From contig JAKSGN010000035.1 of NCBI GenBank assembly GCA_024180945.1, positions 124,001 through 188,000 of the forward strand: DNA of 64,000 nucleotides. Direction: 5' to 3'. This DNA comes from Macrophomina tecta. Taxonomy: Eukaryota; Ascomycota; Dothideomycetes; Botryosphaeriales; Botryosphaeriaceae. Below, piece by piece: positions 1-12,524 of this stretch. Position 1 is the stretch's first letter. The number at the start of each line of letters is the position of its first letter. Position numbers and translations under genes: made by a program. The notes beneath the pieces are model-generated. The model saw only the letters and a program-made list of their open reading frames with translations. It did not search any database and was not told the DNA's origin.

Positions 1-7
1 GCGCTCA

Positions 8-3000
8 ATGCTTGCTTCTTCTCACCAGTTGCAGGGTCTGCCACACCAGCTGAACACTGATGACTTGCCACCCCCTACCCCGGCCTATGCCCTTTCGGCG
101 AGCCCGTCTACGCGATACTCCGAGTCGCCGGGCCGATTCAGTCACACCTCCTCGCCTACATCCATGTCCTCTCACTCTCCTGGCGTAGTTTTTCCGTCCA
201 AGCTTGGACCAAGGCAAAGGCAAAGCAGCCCCACTCGAAGCAGGCCGCCTGTGACCCGGCGCAAGACAGACGACAACGGGTCCACAAATGATCTCCACGG
301 CTTGCCATCGCTACACGAATCGACCGCGTCGTCGTCGTCGTCTTCGACGGTCCTGGCGCCTGCGAGTGATAGGAGACAATTGATGCTGAATACTGAGAAG
401 ACATTGGCGCCTCCTTCGTCGTTGAAGCGCGAGGTTTCTCCAAGCGCGAATCGAGTGATGTGTCCCCCCGAGCGGTCTTCGCAGATTACCGTCGAAACCA
501 GGATATCTGTCCAGTCCACCAGGGAAGCGGCGATATATCCTCCACCCGAGCTGGCACATCTTGCAGATACGAAGTCACCACAGAAATCCGCTGGCCAAAG
601 ACCGTTAAGGCCGAGCCGTGAGGGCACACCAGACCTCTCTGGCCTTCAAGGGGGGCCTTCGCCTGTCGTACAAAGTAACCTAACTAGGCTCCCAATGCGC
701 CATAGGCGTCAGACGTCTTCTGGATCCGGGATCTCACCTTTGAGCGCCGACACTTCTCGGAGACCATCATTCAGCACTTCTCCAAACCCGAGTGTCGGAT
801 CGACCTTCTCCCCTGTCTCGGCGCATATCTCAACCACTAGAGGAACGACGCCTGATCAACAACCCGACGACAAGAAAAGCTCTTCTGTTCCACCAAGCCC
901 GAACAAAGGAACGTCCAGGTTCGGCTTCTTCTCAAAGAGGACCAAGTCTGAAGGAGCACCCGCTCCACCACGTAAGGAGAAGAAACTTGTCCGCAAGGGA
1001 CCGATGGCAGGCACTGGTCATGAAGGCTATGGCAAGTATGGCGTCGGTCGTGGGCGGAGCACCAGTTCTACCAGCGTCACATCCAGCTACGGTCGGTCCG
1101 CAAGCCAAGACAGTATTACGAGCAACACCGTAGCGCGTCCTTCTGCAAGTCGCAAAAGCAGTTTGAAGAGCGAACCAGAAATGGATGGGTTCCTGAGGGA
1201 TAGACTCAACCCCAAGGTGCTTCGGGGAGAAGGCAGCGCGGCCTCGAGCGTGCGTGGTAATTCGGAAGGCGATCGCAGCGCCACGAGCTTGGATTCTATG
1301 AAGGACCGTCCCGGAATGGGGTCCCTCAACAACTCTTCAGTGTCTGTGGCCCAGTCAGGACGGCCGAGTGCCGACAGTAAAAGACCCTCATTACTGCCAT
1401 CTGCGATGGCTGATCCAGGTCGCGGAACGTCGCCTTTCAGAGTTGCAGGTTTACCGGGAACAATCCGTCGCCCCACCAGCAGTGACTCAAGTCTATCTGT
1501 CAACCTTCTGCCGTCATCAACACAGAGAACTGAAAAATCAAGCGGGAAGGTCGCAGTTGCACCTGAAGAATCGTCAACGGGGAGACAGGAGAACCGCCTG
1601 AAGAAGAAGAAAGAACCAGAAAGCAAACCGACGCGGAAGTGGAACTTTTTCCAACGTGCCCAGTCAGCACCGAAGCCTGAGCCGAAGCCTAAGCCGCAGT
1701 CACCGCCTACACAACAGATGCCAGCGGCCGTCTCTGGGCCTGTTCCGTCCAGGTCTGTCGCGCACTACGCGATCGATGACGCACAGGATCAGATCAATAT
1801 GGAAGATTTGGAGAGGCTCATGGAGGAAGCGGAAAGACTTGGTTATGAGTCCTCCGGTTCCCGACCACCATCACTTTATCGCTCCAGCACCCAGTCCAAG
1901 AAACACGGCAACTCCACTCTTCTTCCTTCCCCCCCGGTCCTCAGTCGTCCCTTTGGTGAACCTCAGCGTCCAGCTTCGCCTAAAGTACTCCTCCGAAACA
2001 CGGGGCTGCCTGAATTTAAAAACTCTACTCCCGCACCGAAGACTGTCACCGCCGACATTGAAGTCGGGGACTCAGCTGCTCCTGCTGGAACTCCCATTTA
2101 CCAGGCTGCACAGCCCGAGAACAGAGAGATCCTCGCAGCTAGCCCACCGCCCCGCCCGAGTCGGCTGCAACAAGTCGGTCGCATACCGCAAGTTGTGTCA
2201 ACGAGAGATCGTAGCCGCAAGATACCCCCCCAATCATTCTCGCGCCCATTTGTTCCCGTGTCATCTCCTCCCACTTCCCATCTGGAGCAAATTCCGCAGG
2301 ATACGGCTATTGAGTTCTCTGCGACGGAGCGGCAAGATGCTTCCGGCAACGAAAATACCGCGCCACTATTTGTGCAGGATACCATGCCACAACCCCTGTC
2401 CGCGGAGTCAGTTACCACTCCGGATGAAAGCGGTCATGCCATCACCGAGTTTTTCTCCTTTCCACCTCGTAAATACTCCGAACTCTCGTACACGAGCAGT
2501 TCTGGTGTCTCAAGCTTCCCGCCTTCAACTGCCGTGATCCCTGCTGTTGGCGCTCCACCACAAGAAGACGAGGTTTGGAACGAGTATGATGACTTGATCG
2601 ATGAGGTTCTCTCATCTCCGGAGTCGCACGCGACCAAGCGGAGAGACCGTCCCGTCAAGCGCCGATCAAGGACTAGCTCCATTGCGCAAGATCAACATCC
2701 ACAGCAGTTGCCTCAACAATTTGGAGACGCCGGAGACAGGACTACAGTTTTCGAAGAAGATATTTCTCCCCGGACTTCCGTGCACGTCCGTAACTCTACT
2801 GCTGCGTCTGTGCACTTGCGCCGATCCCGCCTTCTTGCAGCGTTCCAATCTCTGGCGACGCCTTCTTCTGCGGGAACAAGTTCGGGTTTTCCGCAAGATG
2901 AAGCTGCGCCTGCGAGCAGCCTGATTGATCAGCAGACCGCAAGGTTGAGTCTCCCGTCCATGCGCTTGAGCCTAAATTCTCTTCAAGAAGGATCTGCGCG

Positions 3001-4151
3001 CTCGAGTGTTCAGCAGTCCACTGAGCAAGAGACTGTCTCCCTACAACCCAATGCCGAACCAGTTGAAGCCGAGCCTGCGAAACGCCGCGTTCACTTTCGC
3101 GACTCGCGCTTGATCGAGATAGCAGAGAACACCAAAGAAGGCTTGGCCTCAATGGCAGAACTCAGGTATGGTGCTTTGATGGTTAGCAAATGGCTGTCGT
3201 TTGGAAGAGTGCTCTTCAGCCCCGCGCACTTCGAGCTGAAGAACAGCTTTGAGGACCGTATCTTGGTTCTTGACGGTCTTGGTCAGGGTATGTCTCTTTG
3301 AAACCAAGTATTGTCATCTCAACTCACTGACAGAACGATTAGATTGGTCCTACTACTGCGCTCTCACGTATCCTACCGCTCAGGTTTACTACCTCAACCC
3401 CATACCCAACAATACATCCACTCAACCTGGGCCTGTTGCGCCTGCCCCCAACTATCGCCAGATCCACCACCCTGACCTTCTCGCCCCATTTCCGTTCCCG
3501 AAGGGCTTCTTCACTGCTGTCGTGTTCCGTTTCCCGACCGCCGCTCCCGAAGCTGTATTCCGTGCCGCTATCTCGGAGTGCAAGCGTGTACTTCGCCCAG
3601 GCGGTCATCTCGAAGTCAGCGTAGTTGATTTGGATCTTGTCAACATGGGTAACAGGGCAAGGAGGGCGGTGAGGGATCTGAAGATGCGCATGCAGAGCAC
3701 CGACCCAGAGGTCTGTCTGATGAACGCAAGCGACGCATTCCAACGCTTGATAGGACGCAGGGGGTTCGAGAACCTCAGCCGCTGCATCGTAGGAGTACCC
3801 ACGGCCGGCAAGATGCCCAAGAGCGTGGACCTGACGAATCAAGCTGGTGGCAGCAGCTCTACGAACGGGATGCCTAGCCAAGCCCGGTTCGGCGACTTTG
3901 CCGCCATGTCTGACAAGGAGCCCTCATCATCGGACGACGGTATCTCGAAGATGATTTCGCGTGTCGGTCGCTGGTGGTACTCGAGGTGCTACGAGAGCAT
4001 GGTCCTCGAGCCGGAGGGTGACTTGAGCCACAGCATCTGGTCGGACGATGCGCTACTGTACGAGTGCGAGAAGAGGCAAGCCAGCTTTCGTCTGCTCATT
4101 TGCTACGCACAGAAGCCGACTGTTACGAGGAGAAGGACCGTCAGTGTCTAA
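8..4151 (+). CDS. Large disordered protein with C-terminal SAM-methyltransferase-like domain (5' end probably outside window)
   Basis: Two exons, 8-3287 and 3343-4151, joined across a 55-nt intron (GTATGT...TTAG) that splits a GAT codon. From the first ATG in the window the protein is 1362 aa. It may start further left, because the frame is open to the window edge. Residues 1 to about 1040 are Ser/Pro/Arg-rich, low complexity and probably disordered, like fungal signalling or cytoskeletal scaffolds. The last 320 residues look like a class I (type 11) methyltransferase fold: a helix, then the motif-I region ILVLDGLGQDW formed across the intron, then YPTAQVYYL, FPKGFFTAVVFRFP, and CKRVLRPGGHLEVSVVDLDL, the typical post-motif strand. 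Motif I lacks the usual GxGxG glycines, so SAM binding and catalysis are uncertain. The C-terminus ends with WWYSRCYE and LLYECEKRQASFRLLICYAQK. I know this arrangement from fungal 'methyltransferase domain' proteins, but the substrate is unknown. Confidence 0.82.
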
Positions 4152-7100
4152 TTTGCCGTCATGGCACGCGGACTTTCGAGTCGTATCTCACAGCCGGTCT
4201 GCGAGGTTGCATCATTGTCTTTCTTATCCCCATTTTTCTTATTTCGTTTCGTTCTTGAGAGTTTGTAAATTTGGTTTTTTTCTTTTTTTTTTTTTTGCTT
4301 TGCTGCGTTTCAGCGATGTCTTATTTTTCTGCCTGTTCTTCCATCTCATGTTTCCTCATACTCCGTATAGCAGGCGACTGCAATATCACGGCGGCTACTC
4401 TGTTGAATCATTCAAGACTGGCACAAACGAACACCTTACCGTGGGGGGCGCGAGCCTCTTGGGTGGTTTATTCCCGGATCTTACACTATACGCACTCTTG
4501 TCACGGCTCATACCTCCTGACAACAAAAACATCATCATCATTTACGACGTATCACGAACGACTATTACCACGGATGTACAAATTGGACACATACACTCCT
4601 CGAGGAGAACACAACAGAAGGGGATGTGATGATGAACGACGACGAGACGGACGAAATTTCTTCTTTTTACAAACAAAAAGATGGAAGGGGGATGGCCAGT
4701 ATAGCCTTTTAATGTGGTGGATTTTCCTTGTTTCTTTTTCTTCTTCAGTAACATATCTTCTCCTTTTGCTTTTTGGACCATGCTGGTTGTGGACAGGGCA
4801 GGAAAGGTATCTTGTGGTGTAGGGATTACTTTGGGATGGTTCGGTAATGGCGTTGAGAAAGGAAGGGATAATACCCAGTGTGCTTCGATTGTCGTTGAGG
4901 GAAGAAAGAGGATGATGAGGTGGTGGTACTGGCGGATAGCTTGGCTGTGCTGGGTTTATGCGCCTACGCACGAGAGAGAGAGAGAGGGAATAGAACGGGA
5001 TCATGGCCGGACTTGTATGTAGGAAATGTGAAAAATCACCAAATGAATGTATGCGGTCTTGTAAGTGATGTGGCTGCATTGTTTGTGCTCATGTCGTCGC
5101 TGATTGAATGGATCGGGCGTCATACGGAGTGGAAGCGGCAGTCGGGGCACAAATGCTCCGCCATATTCATTGAGGTTCATGCCCTGATGACTGCTTCAAC
5201 TCCCCGTACGCACATGTCGTGGGTCAAGGCTCAGAGTCCGCTCGTTGCGCGTGGCGCAGTGCCATCACCGGTGAAATGCAGCATCGAAAATGCGAGGTTC
5301 TCCTAACGATGATCTCCACAGAGATTCCAGATGACGGGCACAGGATGGTTGGGCAAAGCTGAGGCGTGGCATGACATGTGTTTGCCTTTATAAGAAAAAA
5401 AAAATATGAGCGGGAGATACACGCCGCAACCTCAGGAATATCAGCAGACGATGCCATCAAACAAATACGCCAGTAATGCATGCGCCCAACAGAATTCGGC
5501 CCTCCCACTGAGCGATGTGAAGGCCATGGTGTAGGCCGGGCTTGACGTGTGCGCTTGTTCATTCAAGGAGGGTTCTATGATCATGCAGGCAGCCGGGAAC
5601 GCACGCGATCTCTCCCTGTAAGAAATGGAGCAGAACCCGGGCCTCTTCCCACCGCGCATGTTCCTCTCTGCTAGGAGTGCCAGGAGCATCGGACGCACGC
5701 ACGGAACAACCCCCCCGCAGCCGACAGCGGCAACCAGCATCACTGGAATTCACTAGCACGCATCAAGCGCACAGCAAGCAGCAGCAATGACAGCACCATG
5801 CACGCAACACAGCAAGCAGTGGTGAAACGCGCGCACGTATGAAAAAAAATCCCGCCAGCGGCCGCATAAAAACCTTCACGGCTAAAACGTAAGCTCCTTT
5901 TAACGCCATTTCCGCTGCCCTGATATCGGGCACCCGGGTCCATCCAGAGCATCTCACCACACGCTATCATTGGGCGGGAGATGCACAACCTAACCGATAA
6001 TTGACGGCGTAAGCAGCGGTCTCCTGGCATATATATATTTGGGCGCGTATGAGGAGGGCGGCGTCGACGCCGGCTGGCTTCATGAGCCGCTTGCTCGCTG
6101 GCCCCTTTGAGGCGCGGAGCGTAAAGGCCAGGGTATTATGGGCAGCGGATGAGGTGGGAGAGGGCGATGACGATGTCTGCGGCACCGAAGGCGGTGCCTA
6201 CTGATGCCTACAGTGCCTTCTGCGACAGCTCGGGGCCGTATGAGTCCGTGATGATCTTGACGAAGGCGCTGCTGGACATGAGGGGCGTATAGATGCTAGA
6301 AGCTGGTATAGGTAGAGCGCTTGGGCGGTGGAACCAAGTGATGAGTGGTAAGAGAGAGAACTAAAGCGGCGGCTGAGGATGAGGAATGCACCTGTTCAGA
6401 GCGGCAGCGGGTGAAAGCAGTATTATGTACGGGAGCGGAGGAGGAAGTTTTCGACACATCTTGGTGGAGTAGGGGAGCAAAAATTAACTCGAGGCTATGA
6501 GTTGACAGCGACATGACTGATGTTGATGAGCTGGTTGGGCGTGTGGTATCGCTGCTGTGGAAAACATTCCGAAAATGCGATGTTTTTCATCCGCGAGGTT
6601 TTGGGAAACGAGCATTAGGGGACTGACGTGGGACTCGGAGAAAACCAGATGAGAGGATGTTGTATAAGGACTCTGCGTATGTATGTGAGGGCAAGATAGG
6701 CAGTTCTATCTCTGTTGAGGTGTTATTGGAGTCGAACAGAGAAGTAAGCGGTGGCCAGGTTGCTGTATCTTCAGTTTGGGAGGGATCTCGAACCAATTTG
6801 CAATCACGGGTGCCAAAGGTGAAACCACAGTTCTTAGCTAGCCATCTCATCAAAGGGTGTCATAATCTTGGATGATGTTCAGCGGTCCATGAAGTCGGTC
6901 GTCAAGAGCGTCTCCCTTCTGCTTCAAAGAAACACCTTCAAAGCACACTTTCGGACAAGCCGCAGCGAACGAGGCATATAATAACCGCAGATACTTGGTC
7001 TTTTCTGCCTGGCTGCCCGTAAGCTGCTCACATACCAGTGCCCAGAGCTGGAGCCCTCGGCAACTGGGTGCAAGGACCTCTCCTATCCGCCAGAGCGGTA

Positions 7101-8374
7101 GACATTGCAAATCAGGGATGGCCCCTTGAAGCAGTGGAGCGGGCACAGCAGCTGCCAGATGCACGATAATGGCGATAATCGCAGCAGTAGAGGTGCGTCC
7201 AGACGAGCAGAGCGCAACGGCTCTCCCCCGCTGCCGGAGTGATACCACAGCACGCGAAAACATGCTCTCCTCAGGTAACCTTTGAGCCTGACCTCACGTG
7301 GGAGCTGCAAGTCCACGACGGCCGGGATGACTGGCCCCCGCAGGCCGAATCGGGTGCATGCTCATTCGTCAATATGAGCGTAGTGCAGGAGTCAGTGATG
7401 ATTGGTGGGATGGCGTGTGGAATAGTGAGAGAGGAAGAGAGTGGGACGGTGGGCGGACTCCAAACTCAAGCGCAGCCGGATTCCAAATATATTATGGTCC
7501 GTTGGGTCGATGCATCCGTGGATGATAGCGTTCCAGCAGGCGGGTGCGGATGGAGGCGTGGACATTCGAAAATTGTCGACGGAGCCACTTTGGCGGACCG
7601 GTGTAGGCCTGAAGAGCAAAGGGGGTTGATGAAATGCGGGCCCGCTGTTGAGATGGAAAAACAAAAAGCGAGATGCCAGGGGAGAGGGGGAGATGGGAGG
7701 GGAAGGACGAGCGGGTGCTGCAGGTACCGCTGTACTTACCGGTTCGCATCCAACTGGGTTGGTCGTCGGAGGAATTTTCGTGGGGCTCGGAACCAAACGA
7801 AACAAAGCTGATACTATGATTGCGTCTAGATTCCGACCCGCATGCTGGATGCGAGTCGTGCGTTTAATCTGGAAGGCCGGGTAGAGACGCAGATCAGACT
7901 CTAAACCCTTAATCTATACTTGCAGATCCTCGACTTTAAAGAACTTAAACATTTCTGTCGCACCGGATTGCCGCTAAATGATTTGTGAGTTTTACTGGAG
8001 AACACTCAATTCTCCTTCTCAATATCCTTTTTTCTTTTTTTTTTTTTTTTCGCAGTGGTGGTAGACTCTTTGCAAAGCCAAGAGATGGTGGGGCCGACGA
8101 CTGATGGAGGCTCTTTGGAACACTCTAGTGGCTTTCACTGTACCCAGCGGTTGCTCTATGCTTCGTGGCGATTTTTGAGGCATTTTCACTCTGGAATGAC
8201 GAGGGAAATGGGGCCAAAGCCCACTTCGCTCGTCCATGGATCAACACCAGCGAAGTGGTAAAGAATCGAATGCAACGGCCCAACAAAACGTTCAAGAGAC
8301 ATAAAACCTTCTTGTCTGCGAGAACGGAATGGACACAACAACATCGCCAACAATCTCCCAGACAAGGATCAGTC
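4152..8374. other. Intergenic, no convincing gene
   Basis: About 4.2 kb. It begins with the probable 3' UTR of the methyltransferase-like gene, which is T-rich with a T12 run near 4284-4296. It contains short ORFs on both strands, none with protein-like composition or a recognisable motif. A (GA)n run lies at 4974-4988. The last 100 bp form the promoter of the small secreted ORF at 8375. Confidence 0.6.
8300..8306 (+). promoter_or_regulatory. TATA-like box before small secreted ORF
   Basis: CATAAAA lies about 70 nt before the ATG at 8375. This is the usual distance for TATA-driven fungal genes and supports that start. Confidence 0.4.
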
Positions 8375-8707
8375 ATGCAGCTCTCGGCAATCATATTCTT
8401 GTTCTTCACCAACAGCCTTACTCTTGCGGCTCCACTCACTCCCACGCAAAGCCGCGACGCCCTCTCCAGCCTCACTAGCATCACCGGCAGCGGAAATGCC
8501 TCTGACCAGATTGCCGACGCGCCCAGCTCCGATAATGCCATTTCTTCAGCCAGCACTGCCAGGATTGTCGCCCGAGGCTTTGGTACGGGGGTGGCCCAAA
8601 ATACCGTGGCTGGGCTGAACGGACTTATGATGGACGGGTTTCACAAGCTATTTGCCGATTTGCTGGGGGAAACTGACGAGGGAGGCCAGAAGAATGGTGC
8701 TGATTGA
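8375..8707 (+). CDS. Small secreted protein, unknown function
   Basis: Single-exon ORF of 110 aa. It begins with a clear signal peptide (MQLSAIIFLFF... ending near LTLAAP, residues 1 to about 20). The rest is a Ser/Ala/Asp-rich mature chain with one N-glycosylation sequon (NAS) and a more hydrophobic C-terminal part (VAGLNGLMMDGFHKLFADLLGE), which could form an amphipathic helix. The mature part has no cysteines, so it is not a classical cysteine-rich effector. The ATG was chosen over the longer in-frame upstream extension because it places the hydrophobic segment at the N-terminus and has a TATA-like box about 70 nt upstream. Sequence alone does not tell a cell-wall or secreted role from a spurious ORF. 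Confidence 0.5.
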   Translation: MQLSAIIFLFFTNSLTLAAPLTPTQSRDALSSLTSITGSGNASDQIADAPSSDNAISSASTARIVARGFGTGVAQNTVAGLNGLMMDGFHKLFADLLGETDEGGQKNGAD

Positions 8708-10510
8708 GCGAGAATTCGAGGGCGCATGTGGCTGGGAGCCAAGTTCGGGAATAAAGGTAGAACAACACGTCCGACTGAAAAGGAGGGCCATTCTGTATCA
8801 GATTCAATTAGTGATGAACGAGTCTGCTGGTCTACTCTTCCTTGCTTCGCAGTTGGGATGCGCGCCTGTAGATGCCGCCAAAGATGGGGCCATTACCTAA
8901 CCAGAGCATTACCTTGGACTGGGCGTTCTGAAACAATCTGGTGACTTGCCTGCAGTTTTTTTTTTTCCTAACGCATGTCGCACCGGCAACGGCAACGGTG
9001 TGGCCGGCGGATTCAGCCTGCGTTAGTGAGGATTGCCTGCCCTCGATCCAAGTGCTGTGTGCAAAAAACCAAGCGAGACAAAGAAGGTTGTTCAGTAAGT
9101 CACGCGCGTCGTCTGCACTTGCTTCTAGGTGCAGTTACCGGCTTTCTTGATGGATGGCTGAAACGGGACAGCACCAAGCCGCATCCGGCACGGACACAGG
9201 CACGCTTCTCGCATTCTTCCATGGCCCAATGGCCGGTCTCTGGGGGGCGTCCACGCGGCAGATGGCAGGCAGGGTGCAGGTGGTGGGCCAACGATTGCCG
9301 GCGATGTGGGCGGGCGGCATGCGGTGGAAGGTCAACAGGCAACGATCGAGCGGGCCGTCGGGTGGTCGGTGTGATAGTCGTGCGGTGTGCGACTCAGTCT
9401 GCTGCATCTGTCAACGAGCAGAGGGATGCTGCCGGGACGCTGGAGCTAAATTTGGGCGGCGCTTCCGCTTGTGGATGCGTGGCTACGACTTTATTCGCGG
9501 CGCGCCTTGGGCTGAGATGGGCAGTGTTGCACAGCAGTCGGCCGCTGGCCTGATCACGTCGGATTGATTTCTCGCTGCCGCTGACGTGGGCGCGGCTGGG
9601 CTGCTGGCTGGTCCCGGGCGGCGATGCCCCAGGGCGTGTCGTGAGAGCTGCTGCCGAGCATTCTCGCCGGAGGGAGGAGGTCTCGTGCGACTGCCGGGCC
9701 GTGTTTCCATGGCTCCGCCGCGCGCTGGAAAAAAAATGCCTGGAGCCGGGAGGGCGGCACTGCGGCACTGCGGCGGAGGGTCTCGATGCGGGAGTGAGGT
9801 GCGCGGGAGAGGAGTTGGGGCGGTGGATGCTGTTGGCTGGCCGGCTGAATTGCCTCCCTCTCCCTCCCTCTGTGCCTCCGCCTCCGCGCCGCACCGCACC
9901 GCACCGCACCGCACCGCACCCCAGACTCCACACAACCACGACAGCCGCTGAGCCGCGCCGCCGGTTCAATGCTCACCTTTCGCCGTCTCTCGCTCCGTGC
10001 CTCGCTCCGGGCCCCGCTCCGCCCGCCCTGCGCTGGATACGGCGGTCTCGCTCATGCACTCGCCCTCTCTCTTCGCTCTCGACGCCGGCTGCCTCGGCGG
10101 CGCAATTGACTCTGCCCAGAAGCTTCGGCCAGACGTTCGGCAAGCTCTGCATCGCGCAAGGCCGCCCGCGCTTTGACAGGAAACGCGAGCAAAACCTGGG
10201 AACGGGGCCTGTCCAGGAAGGGTGCTCCCGGCTGCGTGAGACGAGCACTGACGGGCCTCCGCATCCACGCCTCCGCATCCCTGGGCCAGGTAGCACATGG
10301 CTAGCAATAAATTGGACTGCAGCTAAGACCGCAGTCCATCTTGTCCCTACATGAGCCCTATATCTACCCCGGCCCGCCCGCAGCACGCCCGCGCGCCATG
10401 CCGACGAGTCGTTCGTTTCTTTTGCGCCGCTCCATCTGCTACACTTCCTGCCCAAGATATATTGGCCGCCTCCCACATCCGTCTGCCTGCAATCGCTACC
10501 AGTCGCCGCC
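8708..10510. other. Intergenic; long GC-rich upstream region of the MFS permease
   Basis: About 1.8 kb with no supportable gene. Many overlapping ORFs on both strands reflect high GC content rather than coding. It contains the (GCACC)6 repeat at 9891-9920. The 5' leader-like, C-rich sequence before the permease ATG (about 9960-10510) is on the plus strand. Confidence 0.6.
9891..9920. repeat. (GCACC)6 pentanucleotide microsatellite
   Basis: Six perfect tandem copies of GCACC, in the GC-rich upstream region of the MFS gene. Confidence 0.9.
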
Positions 10511-12524
10511 ATGGCCCACCACCGGGTTCCGGTGCGGGACCACAGCTGGGGGACTGCCGTGTCACAGGAAGCCTACTGCTGGCACGAGAAGGAAGACGAG
10601 CTCCCCACCGTCGCCGTCGCAAATGTTGCATTTGCTGCCGCCGAGGCCAAAGCGAAGGTCTTCCCGTGGACGAAGCGCATGTTCCTCGTGCGCCGCCCCT
10701 CGCAGCCAGCCGGCGTGAACTCACGGGCTGACCAATCACACAGCTCTACCTCTGCCTCCTTGTAGCTACTGTGAATAGCGTCATAAACGGCTACGACGGC
10801 ACCCTCATGTCCTCGATCAATTCCTATCCCCAGTACCGCGAGTACTTTGGCTTCGACCCCGTGAAGGGTACCCCAACGACCGGGCTGGTCTATGCCATCT
10901 ACCAGATCGGGAATCTGGTGGGCAGTTTCGCCGCCGGTCCCGCCTCTGATTGGAAAGGCCGCAAATGGGGCATGTTCATTGGTGCTTCCATCATCGTGTT
11001 GGGCACCGCTATTCAGGCCACATCGCAGACCCTGCCTGCATTCATGGGCGGCCGCTTTACCCTGGGATTTGGAGTGTCCGTCTGTGCAACCGCCGGGCCT
11101 GCTTACGCCAGTGAGATGGCCCATCCTGCCTATCGAGGAGTGCTGACCGGCTTGTTCAACACTTTCTGGTATGTCGGCGCAATTCCCGGCACCTTTGTCC
11201 CGTATGCCACCAGCATGCTTGATGGCACCTCCGCGTGGCGCATCCCGACCTGGTTGCAAATGGTCTTTTCAGGAATTGTAATCCTAGCCTCCCCATGGTT
11301 GCCGGAAACACCTAGGTGGCTGATCGCGAACGACCGGCATGAGGAAGCCTTGAACGTCATGGTACGCCCCCTCCTGATTGGCGCAGCAACGGGCTTGTCT
11401 CTTACCTTGAGCTGAATAGAGCATACTAATTCTCCACAGGCCAAATATCACGGCGAGGGCAGCCGCGACTCCCCAATCGTCCAACTTGAATACAAGGAAA
11501 TGGTCGAAGACATCTCCATTACCGGTGCCGACAAACGATGGTGGGACTACCGCGAGCTCTTCAACAGTCGCGAAGTCCGCTACCGCACCTTCATTGTTAT
11601 CACCTTTGCCTTCTTCAGCCAAGTCAGCCAACCCCCCACCCTCCTACACCAAGGAACATTCCGTCCTAACTGACACCCTCAAAAGTGGGTCGGCAACGGC
11701 CCCATCTCGTACTACTACCCCACCGTGCTCCAAGGCGCCGGCATCACCAACAACCACACGCGCCTCCTCCTCAACGGCTTCCAGACCCTCGTCTCCCTCT
11801 CCGGCGCCCTCATCGGCGCCGCCTTCACCGACCGCTGGGGCCGCCGCAAACAGCTCCTCACCAGCACCGCGCTCATCACCCTCATCTTCGTCGCCGTCAC
11901 CGCCCTCAACGCTACCAACATACTGACCGACCCCTCCACCGGCCTGCCCGTCACCGACGCCAGCGGCACGCCCATCGCCATCTCGCAGACCCGCTCCAAG
12001 GGCGTGATCGCCGTCGTGTTCGTCTTCGGCTTCGTCTACTCGGCCGGCTTCACGCCGCTGCAGGCGCTGTATCCGGTCGAGTGCTTGCGCTATGAGAGTC
12101 GCGCAAAGGGCATGGCCATGTACAATTTCTTCGTCAATGTGGCGAATTTTTACAACGTGAGTGTCTCCTTGCGCGGCTTTTTTGCTTGCATTTTCCCTGG
12201 CAGGTCGAAGCGAAGGCGTGTTCTGATATCTCCGTGCAGACTTTCGTCACCGGTATCGCCTTCACGCATCTCGCGTGGAAGTACTACTTCTTATTCATCG
12301 CGTGGGATAGCCTGCAATTGGTTGTCATCTACTTGACGTATGTCGAGACGAAGCGCCGCACCCTCGAGGAGTTGACGGAGATCTTCCGCTCGGGACGCCC
12401 GGTCAAGACGAGTTTGGGGACGACGGTCGTGGTGGTCAGGGAGGGTAGGGGCGTTACCATCGTGGAGGACGAGGCGGTTGCGGGTACGAAGGACAGTCGG
12501 GAGAGTAGGTGGAGTTGGGAGTGA
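10511..12524 (+). CDS. MFS sugar transporter (hexose/lactose-permease-like)
   Basis: Five exons: 10511-10687, 10744-11361, 11440-11622, 11686-12156 and 12240-12524, giving 577 aa. All four introns are phase 0; their donors are GTGCGC, GTACGC, GTCAGC and GTGAGT. The protein has the sugar-porter pattern of 12 membrane segments: NGYDG after helix 1, DWKGRKWGM in the first cytoplasmic loop, the family motif LPETPRWLI before the central loop, DRWGRRKQ at the symmetric position in the second half, and VETKRRTLEEL (the PETKG-like signature) after the last helix. It should be a plasma-membrane H+-coupled sugar or small polyol importer. The subgroup (lactose permease, hexose or other) cannot be fixed. 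The cytosolic N-terminus is about 60 residues and ends in FPWTKRMFL. The gene meets the P450 gene tail to tail about 1.5 kb downstream. Confidence 0.93.

Noticed and set aside
6850..7263. 137-aa minus-strand ORF
   Set aside because: No motif, no signal peptide in the right place and no promoter element; composition like other chance frames in this GC-rich DNA.
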